Shown: positions 42,455-49,392 of the stretch, piece by piece
How the letters are laid out: each line of letters opens with the position of its first letter
How positions within the stretch are numbered: the first letter of the stretch is position 1
NCBI RefSeq assembly: GCF_021245725.1
Contig: NZ_JAJGSX010000042.1
Span: 1-64,000 of the forward strand
From: Pseudonocardia sp. TRM90224
GTDB lineage: Bacteria; Actinomycetota; Actinomycetes; Mycobacteriales; Pseudonocardiaceae
Reading direction: 5' to 3'
Length of the DNA stretch: 64,000 nucleotides
Translations under genes and position numbers: made by a program
Notes under the pieces: model-generated
Told to the model about the DNA's origin: nothing
The model's database searches: none
The model's input: the letters and a program-made list of their open reading frames with translations, nothing else

Positions 42455-43684
42455 TCAGGAGCCGGATGCGACGGCGTCGGTGGGCCAGGTCGTGCGGTGA
42501 TCGGCGAGCGTCAGGATCGCCGCCGCGTCGTCGACCGGCGGATAGATCCACTCCGTGTTGATCGACTGCTTGAGCTGCTTCGCCGCGGCCCCGGTCTGCG
42601 CGACCGCCCGGTCCCAGCCCAGCGTGAGGACGGCGCCGTACGACCCGAGGTCGAGGCAGGTCACGTAGGGGTTCGGGGCGAACGGGACCAGCGGGAGTCC
42701 CAGCAGGTCGGCCGCCACGTTGGTGCCGGCGAGCTTGCCCTGCGGCACGGCGTGCTGGCAGCTCTGCATCACGACGTGGCCGCCCTCGGCGACCGCGGCG
42801 GCGGTGTCGCCCGCCGCGTAGACGCCGTCGACCCCGGTCACCCGCATGTGCTGGTCGACGGCGAGCCGGCCCAGCTCGTCGTGCGAGCCGGAGATCTGGC
42901 GGGTGAGCGCGCTCGCGCGCATGCCGGCCGTCCAGACCACGGTCCGCGACGGGATCACGGTGCCGTCGGAGAGCACCGCCCGCTCCTGGTCGACGGACCG
43001 CAGCTCGACGTTGAGGCGGACCTCGACCCCGGCGTGCTCCAGCGCCGCGAGGATCTCCGGACGCGGCCCCGGGCCGAGCTCGGGCCCGACGCTGCCGGCG
43101 CGCTCGACGAGCACCACCCGTACGTCGTCCTGCAGGTCCCCGCCCGCGGCCTTGCGGAGTCGATCGGGCAGCTCGGTGGCCAGCTCGATGCCGGTGAAGC
43201 CGCCGCCGACCACCACCGCGGTGAACCGCTCGGCGCCCGCGGGGAGATCGGCGAGCCGGCCGAGGTGCGATTCGAGCGCGGCGGCCGCGGGCATCGTGTC
43301 GACGTCGAAGAGGTGCTGCGCCCCCTCGATCGGTGGGGTCAGCACCCGACTGCCGGCGGCGAGGACGAGCCGGTCGTAGGGCAGGTGCAGCTCGGCGCCG
43401 TCGCGGGCGATGGCGCTGACCCGGCGGGCGTCGGTGTCGATGGCGGTCACGGTTGCCGCGACCCGGCGGACGCCGATCGGCCCGAGCACCCGGTCGAGCG
43501 CGACCCGCATCGCTTCCGGACCAGCTTCGTACAGGCGCGGCCGGATCACCAGGTCGTCACCGGCGTCGACGAGCGTCACCCGGAGGGCGCTGTCGGCCGC
43601 TCCTGCTTCCCGTTGCGTCCGCACGGCGCTCGCCGCGGTCCACACGCCGGCGAAACCGCCGCCGATAATCAGGACATCAGACAT
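42455..43684 (-). CDS. NDH-2-like FAD/NAD(P)H oxidoreductase
   Basis: This 409-residue flavoprotein has two dinucleotide-binding motifs, GGGFAGVWTAASA at the N-terminus for FAD and VVVGGGFTGIELATEL near residue 165 for NAD(P)H, plus the late GVYAAGDTAAAV. It resembles type II NADH dehydrogenases. There is no clear C-terminal membrane helix. In this place it could recycle NADH or feed electrons to another enzyme, but nothing in the sequence proves a link to phenol oxidation. It sits between the Rrf2 regulator and the cupin on the same strand. Confidence 0.83.
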   Translation of the reverse strand: MSDVLIIGGGFAGVWTAASAVRTQREAGAADSALRVTLVDAGDDLVIRPRLYEAGPEAMRVALDRVLGPIGVRRVAATVTAIDTDARRVSAIARDGAELHLPYDRLVLAAGSRVLTPPIEGAQHLFDVDTMPAAAALESHLGRLADLPAGAERFTAVVVGGGFTGIELATELPDRLRKAAGGDLQDDVRVVLVERAGSVGPELGPGPRPEILAALEHAGVEVRLNVELRSVDQERAVLSDGTVIPSRTVVWTAGMRASALTRQISGSHDELGRLAVDQHMRVTGVDGVYAAGDTAAAVAEGGHVVMQSCQHAVPQGKLAGTNVAADLLGLPLVPFAPNPYVTCLDLGSYGAVLTLGWDRAVAQTGAAAKQLKQSINTEWIYPPVDDAAAILTLADHRTTWPTDAVASGS

Positions 43685-43739
43685 CCAGATTCTCCATCCT
43701 CGACGGCGCCGGGTGGCGCCTCATCGGGTCAGTGGAAGG

Positions 43740-44222
43740 TCAGTCGACCGGTCGGCCGTAGGCGCGCCTGGTCACCCTCCGGACGGCCGGGGCGTGGCTC
43801 TCGACCTCGTCGCGCAGGTCGGCGATGGTCTGGCCGGCCAGCTCGCGCCGCCAGGCCAGCTCGGCCCGGCGCATCGACGCACTGATCGCGCACGGCGCGT
43901 CGAAGACGTGGCTGGGTAGGTCGGCGCCCGTTCCGCGTTGCCGGATCTCGGTGCAGCGGAACGCCTCCTGCGCGCCTTCGATGGCCGTCACCACGTCCAT
44001 CAACGTGATCGTCGAGGCCGGCCTGGCCAGCCGGAACCCGCCGCGTGCGCCGGGTAGCGATTCGAGGATCTCGGCCCGTACCAGCGCCTGCAGCTGCTTG
44101 TTCAGATAGGCGGGTGGGAGGTCGTGCCCGGTCGCGAGCTGGTTGACCCTGACCGGTTCGTCGTCGTCGATCCAGGCGAGCGTGAGCAGGACGTGGAGCG
44201 TCCATTCCACGCCTTGGTTCAT
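43740..44222 (-). CDS. Rrf2-family regulator
   Basis: This protein of about 160 residues has the Rrf2 winged helix-turn-helix (WTLHVLLTLAW through AYLNKQLQALVRAEILESLPGARGGFRLARP). IscR and NsrR hold an iron-sulfur cluster with three cysteines; here only two Cys are seen in that loop (FRCTEI and DAPCAIS), so it may bind a cluster with another ligand or respond in another way. ATG at 44222 or GTG at 44228 can serve as start. It leads the NDH-2-like and cupin genes and is divergent from pheA2. A good promoter lies directly upstream. Confidence 0.8.
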   Translation of the reverse strand: MNQGVEWTLHVLLTLAWIDDDEPVRVNQLATGHDLPPAYLNKQLQALVRAEILESLPGARGGFRLARPASTITLMDVVTAIEGAQEAFRCTEIRQRGTGADLPSHVFDAPCAISASMRRAELAWRRELAGQTIADLRDEVESHAPAVRRVTRRAYGRPVD

Positions 44223-44234
44223 GCGCACGGCGAT

Positions 44235-44262
44235 ACGCTACAACCTGGATATTGGATGTCAA
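44235..44262 (-). promoter_or_regulatory. promoter of the Rrf2 gene
   Basis: On the minus strand, TTGACA (44257-44262) and TAGCGT (44235-44240) are separated by 16 bp, a good sigma-70-type promoter with a very short leader. An imperfect palindrome (44244-44264) overlaps it and could be an Rrf2 autoregulatory site. Confidence 0.5.
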
Positions 44263-44279
44263 GGATTCACTGCAGGGGG

Positions 44280-44309
44280 TTGACGGGGTCCCGACGACTG
44301 GGGCACTCT
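44280..44309 (+). promoter_or_regulatory. candidate promoter of the phenol hydroxylase operon
   Basis: TTGACG (44280-44285) and a weak CACTCT (44304-44309) lie 18 bp apart, just upstream of the two palindromes. The -10 box is poor, so confidence is low. Confidence 0.35.
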
Positions 44310-44318
44310 CAGTGTCGT

Positions 44319-44333
44319 GAACGCACAGCGTTC
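44319..44333. promoter_or_regulatory. IclR operator, pheA2 side, site 1
   Basis: GAACGCACAGCGTTC has perfect six-base arms around ACA. Its centre lies 20 bp from site 2, the same spacing as in front of catB. Confidence 0.68.
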
Positions 44334-44337
44334 AATC

Positions 44338-44354
44338 TGCACGCAGAGCGTGCA
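44338..44354. promoter_or_regulatory. IclR operator, pheA2 side, site 2
   Basis: TGCACGCAGAGCGTGCA has perfect seven-base arms around AGA. It shares an exact 16-mer (ACGCAGAGCGTGCACG) with the catB control region in opposite orientation. Confidence 0.75.
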
Positions 44355-44377
44355 CGACTGCACAAGGAGGTGCGGGA

Positions 44378-44941
44378 ATGGCCCCCCAGTCGCGGGAACT
44401 GCGTGTGGCCTTCGGTCGCTTCGCGACCGGTGTCACCGTCGTGACCTGCAGGAACCAGCACGAGATGGCGCACGGGGCGACGGTGAACGCGTTCACCGCC
44501 GTCTCGCTGGAGCCGGCGCTGTGCCAGGTCACGCTGACCCGCAAGTCGAAGGCCTGCTCCTACCTGGAGGGCGCGCCGTTCGCGGTCAACGTCCTCGGCG
44601 TCGGCCAGGTCGACACCGCATGGCACTTCGCCGGACGGCCGACCGAACCCGGGCCGGAGTGGGCGGAGCGCGGGTCGACGCCGTATCTGGTCGGCTCCGC
44701 CGCCGCCTACTTCTGCCGCCCGTGGCGAACCTACGACGGCGGCGACCACCTGATCGTCGTCGGGGAGGTCGAGCACGTCGACGTCACCGACGACGAGCCG
44801 CTCCTCTTCTACTGCGGCGCGTTCCGCGAGATCGGCGCCGTCGAGACCGGCACGCACTGGGGTGGCTCCCTGGACTGCCCCGACGCCGGCTGGTTCGACG
44901 CACGCAGCTCATTCACGCCGTTGCGGCCGCACGCCGCCTGA
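44378..44941 (+). CDS. pheA2: flavin reductase component of phenol hydroxylase
   Basis: The 187-residue protein is a short flavin reductase of the HpaC/PheA2 family: FGRFATGVTVVTCRN at the start, HGATVNAFTAVSLEPALCQVTL for flavin binding and a late LLFYCGAFREIG. It would use NAD(P)H to make reduced FAD for the oxygenase encoded directly downstream. AAGGAGG precedes the ATG at a good distance. Two IclR-type palindromes stand just upstream. The gene order reductase-oxygenase-catA, close to catBC, mirrors known Rhodococcus phenol pathways, which is why I use the phe names; another hydroxyaromatic substrate is possible. Confidence 0.85.
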   Translation: MAPQSRELRVAFGRFATGVTVVTCRNQHEMAHGATVNAFTAVSLEPALCQVTLTRKSKACSYLEGAPFAVNVLGVGQVDTAWHFAGRPTEPGPEWAERGSTPYLVGSAAAYFCRPWRTYDGGDHLIVVGEVEHVDVTDDEPLLFYCGAFREIGAVETGTHWGGSLDCPDAGWFDARSSFTPLRPHAA

Positions 44942-44976
44942 CCCGCACTCGCCAGACCGCGCAGAAAGCAGAGCAG

Positions 44977-46536
44977 ATGACCATCCAAGCGAACCGCGAA
45001 GAGCAGGTCGCGCCCACTGCGACCGCCCCGATGACCGGGGCCGAGTACATGTCCTCGATCCAGGACGGCCGCGAGGTCTGGGTGTACGGCGAGCGCGTCG
45101 CGGACGTGACCACGCACCCGGCCTTCCGCAACTCCGTCCGGATGACCGCACGGCTGTACGACGCGCTGCACGACCCGGCCGTCGGCATGACCGTGCCGAC
45201 CGACACCGGGAGCGGCGGGATCACGCACCCGTTCTTCCGCAGCCCGCACACGGTCGACGACATGCTCGCCGACCGCAACGCGATCCAGACCTGGGCGCGG
45301 ATGACGTACGGCTGGATGGGTCGCTCACCCGACTACAAGGCCAGCTTCCTCGGGACGCTCGGGGCAAACAGCGAGTTCTACGCGCCGTTCCAGGAGAACG
45401 CGCGCCGCTGGTACCGGGAGTCGCAGGAGAAGGTCCTGTACTGGAACCACGCGATCATCAACCCGCCGGTCGACCGCAACCTGCCACCGGACGAGGTCGG
45501 CGACGTGTTCATGAAGGTCGAGAAGGAGACCGATGCCGGGCTGATCGTCTCCGGCGCGAAGGTCGTGGCCACCGGCTCGGCGATCACCAACTACAACTTC
45601 ATCGCGCACTACGGGCTCCCGATCAAGAAGAAGGAGTTCGCGCTGATCTGCACGGTGCCGATGGACTCGCCGGGCATCAAGCTGATCTGCCGCACGTCCT
45701 ACTCGCAGCAGGCTGCGGTGATGGGCAGCCCGTTCGACTACCCGCTCTCGTCGCGGATGGACGAGAACGACACGATCTTCGTCTTCGACAAGGTGCTCGT
45801 GCCGTGGGAGAACGTGTTCCTCTACGGCGACATCGAGAAGATCAACGGCTTCTTCCCGGTCTCCGGCTTCATCCCGCGCTTCACCTTCCACGGGTGCATC
45901 AGGCTCGCCACGAAGATCGATTTCATCGCCGGGCTGCTGCTCAAAGCGCTGGAGATCACCGGCAGCAAGGACTTCCGCGGCGTGCAGACCCGCGTCGGCG
46001 AGGTCATGGGCTGGCGCAACACGTTCTACGCGCTCGCCGACGCCATGGCCCGCAACCCCGACGAGTGGACCAACGGGGCGCTGCTGCCCAAGCTCGACTA
46101 CGGCTTGACCTACCGGATGCTGATGATCCAGGCCTACCCGCGGATCAAGGAGATCATCGAGTCGGACGTCGCGTCGGGGCTGATCTACCTCAACTCGCAC
46201 TCGATCGACTTCAAGACCCCGGAGGTGCGCCCGTACCTGGACAAGTACGTCCGGGGCTCGAACGGCTACGAGGCCGTCGACCGCGTCAAGGTCATGAAGG
46301 CGTTGTGGGACGCGGTCGGCTCCGAGTTCGGCGGGCGGCACGAGCTCTACGAGCGCAACTACTCCGGCAACCACGAGAACGTGAAGGCGGAGCTGCTCTT
46401 CGCCGCGGAGGCGCAGGGCACCACGGCCGCGATGAAGGGCCTCGCCGAGCAGTGCCTCGCCGAGTACGACCTCGACGGCTGGACGGTGCCCGACCTGATC
46501 GGCAACGACGACGTCTCGTTCCTGAAGAACCGCTGA
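44977..46536 (+). CDS. pheA1: phenol 2-monooxygenase, oxygenase component (HpaB family)
   Basis: The 519-residue protein belongs to the HpaB/PheA1/TcpA family of FADH2-using aromatic hydroxylases. Recognisable segments are MTGAEYMSSIQDGREVWVYGERV, THPFFRSPHTVDDMLADRNAIQTWARMTYGWMGRSPDY and VVATGSAITNYNFIAHY. It should hydroxylate phenol to catechol with reduced flavin from the preceding gene; related enzymes act on chlorophenols or 4-hydroxyphenylacetate. The frame is open upstream, but ATG at 44977 gives the normal start, 35 bp after the reductase stop. catA follows within 22 bp, so product and next enzyme match. Confidence 0.88.
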   Translation: MTIQANREEQVAPTATAPMTGAEYMSSIQDGREVWVYGERVADVTTHPAFRNSVRMTARLYDALHDPAVGMTVPTDTGSGGITHPFFRSPHTVDDMLADRNAIQTWARMTYGWMGRSPDYKASFLGTLGANSEFYAPFQENARRWYRESQEKVLYWNHAIINPPVDRNLPPDEVGDVFMKVEKETDAGLIVSGAKVVATGSAITNYNFIAHYGLPIKKKEFALICTVPMDSPGIKLICRTSYSQQAAVMGSPFDYPLSSRMDENDTIFVFDKVLVPWENVFLYGDIEKINGFFPVSGFIPRFTFHGCIRLATKIDFIAGLLLKALEITGSKDFRGVQTRVGEVMGWRNTFYALADAMARNPDEWTNGALLPKLDYGLTYRMLMIQAYPRIKEIIESDVASGLIYLNSHSIDFKTPEVRPYLDKYVRGSNGYEAVDRVKVMKALWDAVGSEFGGRHELYERNYSGNHENVKAELLFAAEAQGTTAAMKGLAEQCLAEYDLDGWTVPDLIGNDDVSFLKNR

Positions 46537-46558
46537 CGCGCACCCACGAGGAGGACAG

Positions 46559-47416
46559 ATGACCACCACCACACCAGATGTGAGCCCCACCGCCGCCGGC
46601 GCCGGCGCAAACGCCTCGGACGCCGCCAGAGCCAGCGCGGTGCGGCACGGCCAGGCCGTGGCGTCGGCGGAGCGGCTGAGCACGGTCGCCCGCGCGATGC
46701 TCGACGCCGTGCACGGCGTCATCCGCGACCACCGGCTCACCTACCCGGAGTTCCAGGCGGCCAAGCGCTGGATCATGGCCGTCGGGGAGAGCGGCGAGTG
46801 GCCGCTGTTCCTCGACGTCTTCGTCGAGCACGTCGTCGAGCAGGTCGCCGCCGACTCGCAGCAAGGGACGGTGGGCTCGATCGAGGGGCCCTACTACCTC
46901 CCGGCCCAGCGGCGCTTCCCGTCGGTCGCGACGCTGCCGATGCGCGACGACGAGCCGGGCGACCCGCTGGTGTTCAGCGGGCAGGTCCGCGACCTCACCG
47001 GCACGCCGGTGCCGCACGCCGAGCTCGACATCTGGCACAACGCGGCCGACGGCTTCTACTCCGGCTTCGCGCCGCACCTGCCGGACGGGCTGTTCAGGGG
47101 CACGATCACCACCGACGAGCAGGGCCGCTTCGAGATCACGACGATCAAGCCGGCGCCCTACCAGCTGCCGATGGACGGCCCCACCGGCCACTTCGTCGAG
47201 GCCGCCGGATGGCACCTGTGGCGCCCGGCGCACCTGCACCTCATGGTCCGGGCCGACGGCCACCGCCGGATCACGACACAGCTCTACTTCGACGGCGGCG
47301 ACTACATCGACGACGACGTCGCCCGCGCCGTCAAGGACGAGCTCGTCCTCGCCCCGGAGCCGGGCCCCGACGGCCGGCTGCGTGTCGAGTACGACTTCGT
47401 GCTGGAAGGCGGCTGA
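46559..47416 (+). CDS. catA: catechol 1,2-dioxygenase
   Basis: This 285-residue intradiol dioxygenase cleaves catechol to cis,cis-muconate. The four iron ligands are visible: Tyr167 (HNAADGFYSGF), Tyr201 (KPAPYQLP), His225 and His227 (RPAHLHLMV). The N-terminal helical dimerisation domain is present, after about 20 residues of Ala/Thr-rich sequence. GAGGAGG precedes the ATG. As the third gene of the pheA2-pheA1-catA operon it acts directly after the hydroxylase. A GPYYLP segment near residue 111 replaces the more common GPLYV, which may affect substrate range. Confidence 0.93.
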   Translation: MTTTTPDVSPTAAGAGANASDAARASAVRHGQAVASAERLSTVARAMLDAVHGVIRDHRLTYPEFQAAKRWIMAVGESGEWPLFLDVFVEHVVEQVAADSQQGTVGSIEGPYYLPAQRRFPSVATLPMRDDEPGDPLVFSGQVRDLTGTPVPHAELDIWHNAADGFYSGFAPHLPDGLFRGTITTDEQGRFEITTIKPAPYQLPMDGPTGHFVEAAGWHLWRPAHLHLMVRADGHRRITTQLYFDGGDYIDDDVARAVKDELVLAPEPGPDGRLRVEYDFVLEGG

Positions 47417-47436
47417 CCGCAGGGGCGCCGGGTCAC

Positions 47437-47453
47437 GCGTGCGGAACGCACGC
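47437..47453. terminator. hairpin between catA and lysR
   Basis: GCGTGCGGAACGCACGC forms a perfect seven-base stem with a three-base loop in the 43-bp gap between convergent genes, so it may serve as a two-way terminator. Confidence 0.5.
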
Positions 47454-47459
47454 ATCCCG

Positions 47460-48356
47460 TCAGGGCCGCGGGGTGAAGAGCTCGCGCACGTGCGAGAGGA
47501 GGACCACGGCGGCGGCGGTGGGGGTGCGGGCCGGGTTCGTGACCGCGTAGACGTGGTGCAGGGCGGGGCGGGGGCGGTCGATCATGACGAGGTCGGCGCG
47601 CGCGAGCTCGTGGGTCGTAGCGGCGACCGGCAGCACCGTCCATCCGAGCCCGGCGGCCACGCAGTGCTTGACGGCCTCGATGCTCCCGAACCGGGTCCGC
47701 CGCTCGGCCGGTTGTCCGGCGGCCTCCAGCGCGCGCACGGTGTCGTCGGCGTAACGGCAGCCCTCTTCGAGCAGGACGGCGTCGTGTGCCGCGAGGTCGG
47801 CCCAGGCCCTCGTCGGCGGCAGGTGGCCAGGGGCCGCGAACACCCGCACCTCCTCGGCGCCGATCGGCTCGATCACGACATCGCATGCACGCAGCTCCGG
47901 TTCGAGCAGCAGCGCGATGTCGCACGCCCCACCGCGGACGTCGGTGAGCGCGGCGGGCGTGGCGGCCGGGACGAGCGCGACCCGGACCGCGGGCTCGGCC
48001 GCGCGCACCGCGGCCACCGCTGCCGGGAGCCGGTAGGCGCAGAGCGACTCCGGTGCGATCAGTCGCACGGTCCCGGTGGGCCGCTCGAGGGCCGGCACCT
48101 CGGTGAGCATCCGCGCCTGCACGTCGAGGAGCTGGTCGGCGAGCGGGAGGAGCCGGCGGCCCGCGTCGGTCGGCTCGGCGCCGCCGGGCAGCCGGTCCAG
48201 CAGCCGGACGCCCAGCCTGCGTTCGAGCGACTGGACGTGCCCGGTGACGGTCGACTGGACGTAGCCGAGCTCGCGGGCGGCAGCGGTGAAGCCGCCGCGG
48301 CGCACGACGGCGACGAACGTCCGGAGCTGGTCGGTGTCCACGGCATTCCATTTCAC
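47460..48356 (-). CDS. LysR-family regulator
   Basis: The 298-residue protein has the LysR helix-turn-helix (DQLRTFVAVVRRGGFTAAARELGYVQSTVTGHVQSLERRLG) and an effector domain. It is divergent from a PhzF-family gene with a short gap, so PhzF is the likely target. It converges on catA, but its position gives no direct evidence for control of the catechol genes. The effector is unknown. Confidence 0.87.
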   Translation of the reverse strand: MKWNAVDTDQLRTFVAVVRRGGFTAAARELGYVQSTVTGHVQSLERRLGVRLLDRLPGGAEPTDAGRRLLPLADQLLDVQARMLTEVPALERPTGTVRLIAPESLCAYRLPAAVAAVRAAEPAVRVALVPAATPAALTDVRGGACDIALLLEPELRACDVVIEPIGAEEVRVFAAPGHLPPTRAWADLAAHDAVLLEEGCRYADDTVRALEAAGQPAERRTRFGSIEAVKHCVAAGLGWTVLPVAATTHELARADLVMIDRPRPALHHVYAVTNPARTPTAAAVVLLSHVRELFTPRP

Positions 48357-48417
48357 GATGAGGGCGATGACGAATCATCGTTGGACGTGATGGCACAGCG
48401 CGCACAGTATGGGACAC

Positions 48418-49299
48418 ATGACGACAGTTCTGCACTACGCGGCGTTCACCGAAGACAGCAAGGGCGGCAACATGGCCGGCGTGGTGCTCGACGCGACGGG
48501 GCTCCCGGAGGCGACGATGCTGGGCCTCGCGGCCGACGTCGGCTACTCGGAGACGGCGTTCGTGCGGCCCGGCGACGGGCTGGGACACGACGGGCTGGGA
48601 CACGACGGGCCGCGGCACTACGGGCTGCGGTACTTCAGCCCACAGGCCGAGGTCGCGTTCTGCGGCCACGCGACCATCGCGACGGCGGTCGCGCTCGCTG
48701 ACCGCGACGGACCGGGGGAGATCGTCTTCGACACCGCCGCGGGTTCGGTTCCGGTGCGGGTGACCACCGACGGCAGCGGACTCACGGCGACGCTCACCAG
48801 CCCGCCGACGCACACCCGCGCGGCCGGGCCCGCTGTGCTCACCGCCGCGCTGGCGGCGCTCCGCCTCGACCCGGCGGATCTCGACGCCCGCTTCCCCGTC
48901 CACGTCGCGAACGCCGGCAACGACCACCTCGTGCTCGCGCTGCGCGAGCGGACGCGGCTCGCGGCGCTCGACTACGACTACCCGGCGCTCGCCGCGCTGA
49001 TGGCCGAGCACGGGTGGACCACCGTGCAGGTCGTCTGGGCCGACCCGACCGCACCCTTCGGCACCCGCTTCGAGTCCCGCAACCCGTTCCCGCCCGGTGG
49101 GGTCGTCGAGGACCCGGCCACCGGAGCGTCGGCGGCCGCGCTCGGCGGCTACCTGCGCACTCTCGGGCTCGTCGCGCTGCCGGCCAGGATCGAGATCCGC
49201 CAGGGTGCCGACATGGGCCGGCCGAGCCGGCTGGTCGTCGACGTGCCCGCGACGGGGGACCGGGTGGAGGTGACCGGCGCCGCGGCCCGCACCCACTGA
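48418..49299 (+). CDS. PhzF-family isomerase/epimerase
   Basis: This protein of about 293 residues belongs to the PhzF/diaminopimelate-epimerase-like fold: FTEDSKGGNMAGVVL, the conserved catalytic Glu in GYSETAFV, YFSPQAEVAFCGHATIATA and the late VEDPATGASAAALGGYL. In phenazine producers PhzF isomerises an anthranilate precursor, but most homologues have unknown substrates and no phenazine genes are here. A 15-bp duplication in the coding sequence (around 48586-48615) produces a GLGHD repeat in a surface loop. ATG at 48418 or 48409 can be the start. It is divergent from a LysR gene. Confidence 0.83.
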   Translation: MTTVLHYAAFTEDSKGGNMAGVVLDATGLPEATMLGLAADVGYSETAFVRPGDGLGHDGLGHDGPRHYGLRYFSPQAEVAFCGHATIATAVALADRDGPGEIVFDTAAGSVPVRVTTDGSGLTATLTSPPTHTRAAGPAVLTAALAALRLDPADLDARFPVHVANAGNDHLVLALRERTRLAALDYDYPALAALMAEHGWTTVQVVWADPTAPFGTRFESRNPFPPGGVVEDPATGASAAALGGYLRTLGLVALPARIEIRQGADMGRPSRLVVDVPATGDRVEVTGAAARTH

Positions 49300-49325
49300 C
49301 CCGGGCGGTGACCAGCTCCGGGGGA

Positions 49326-49375
49326 GGGCAGGAAAGCCACTTTCCTGCCCCGTGAGGGCCGGAAAGTGGCTTTCC
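49326..49375. repeat. inverted pair of the dispersed palindrome
   Basis: Copy 3 (49326-49350) has perfect 11-bp arms around CCA; copy 4 (49361-49375) is GGAAAGTGGCTTTCC. The two are in opposite orientation. They lie between convergent phzF and luxR genes, like the copies at 41903-41956. Confidence 0.8.
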
Positions 49376-49392
49376 TGCACTCGCGTGTTGCG

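Noticed and set aside
47460..49299. Phenazine biosynthesis cluster because of the PhzF gene
   Set aside because: No phzA/B/C/D/E/G homologue is present; PhzF-like proteins are widespread outside phenazine producers.
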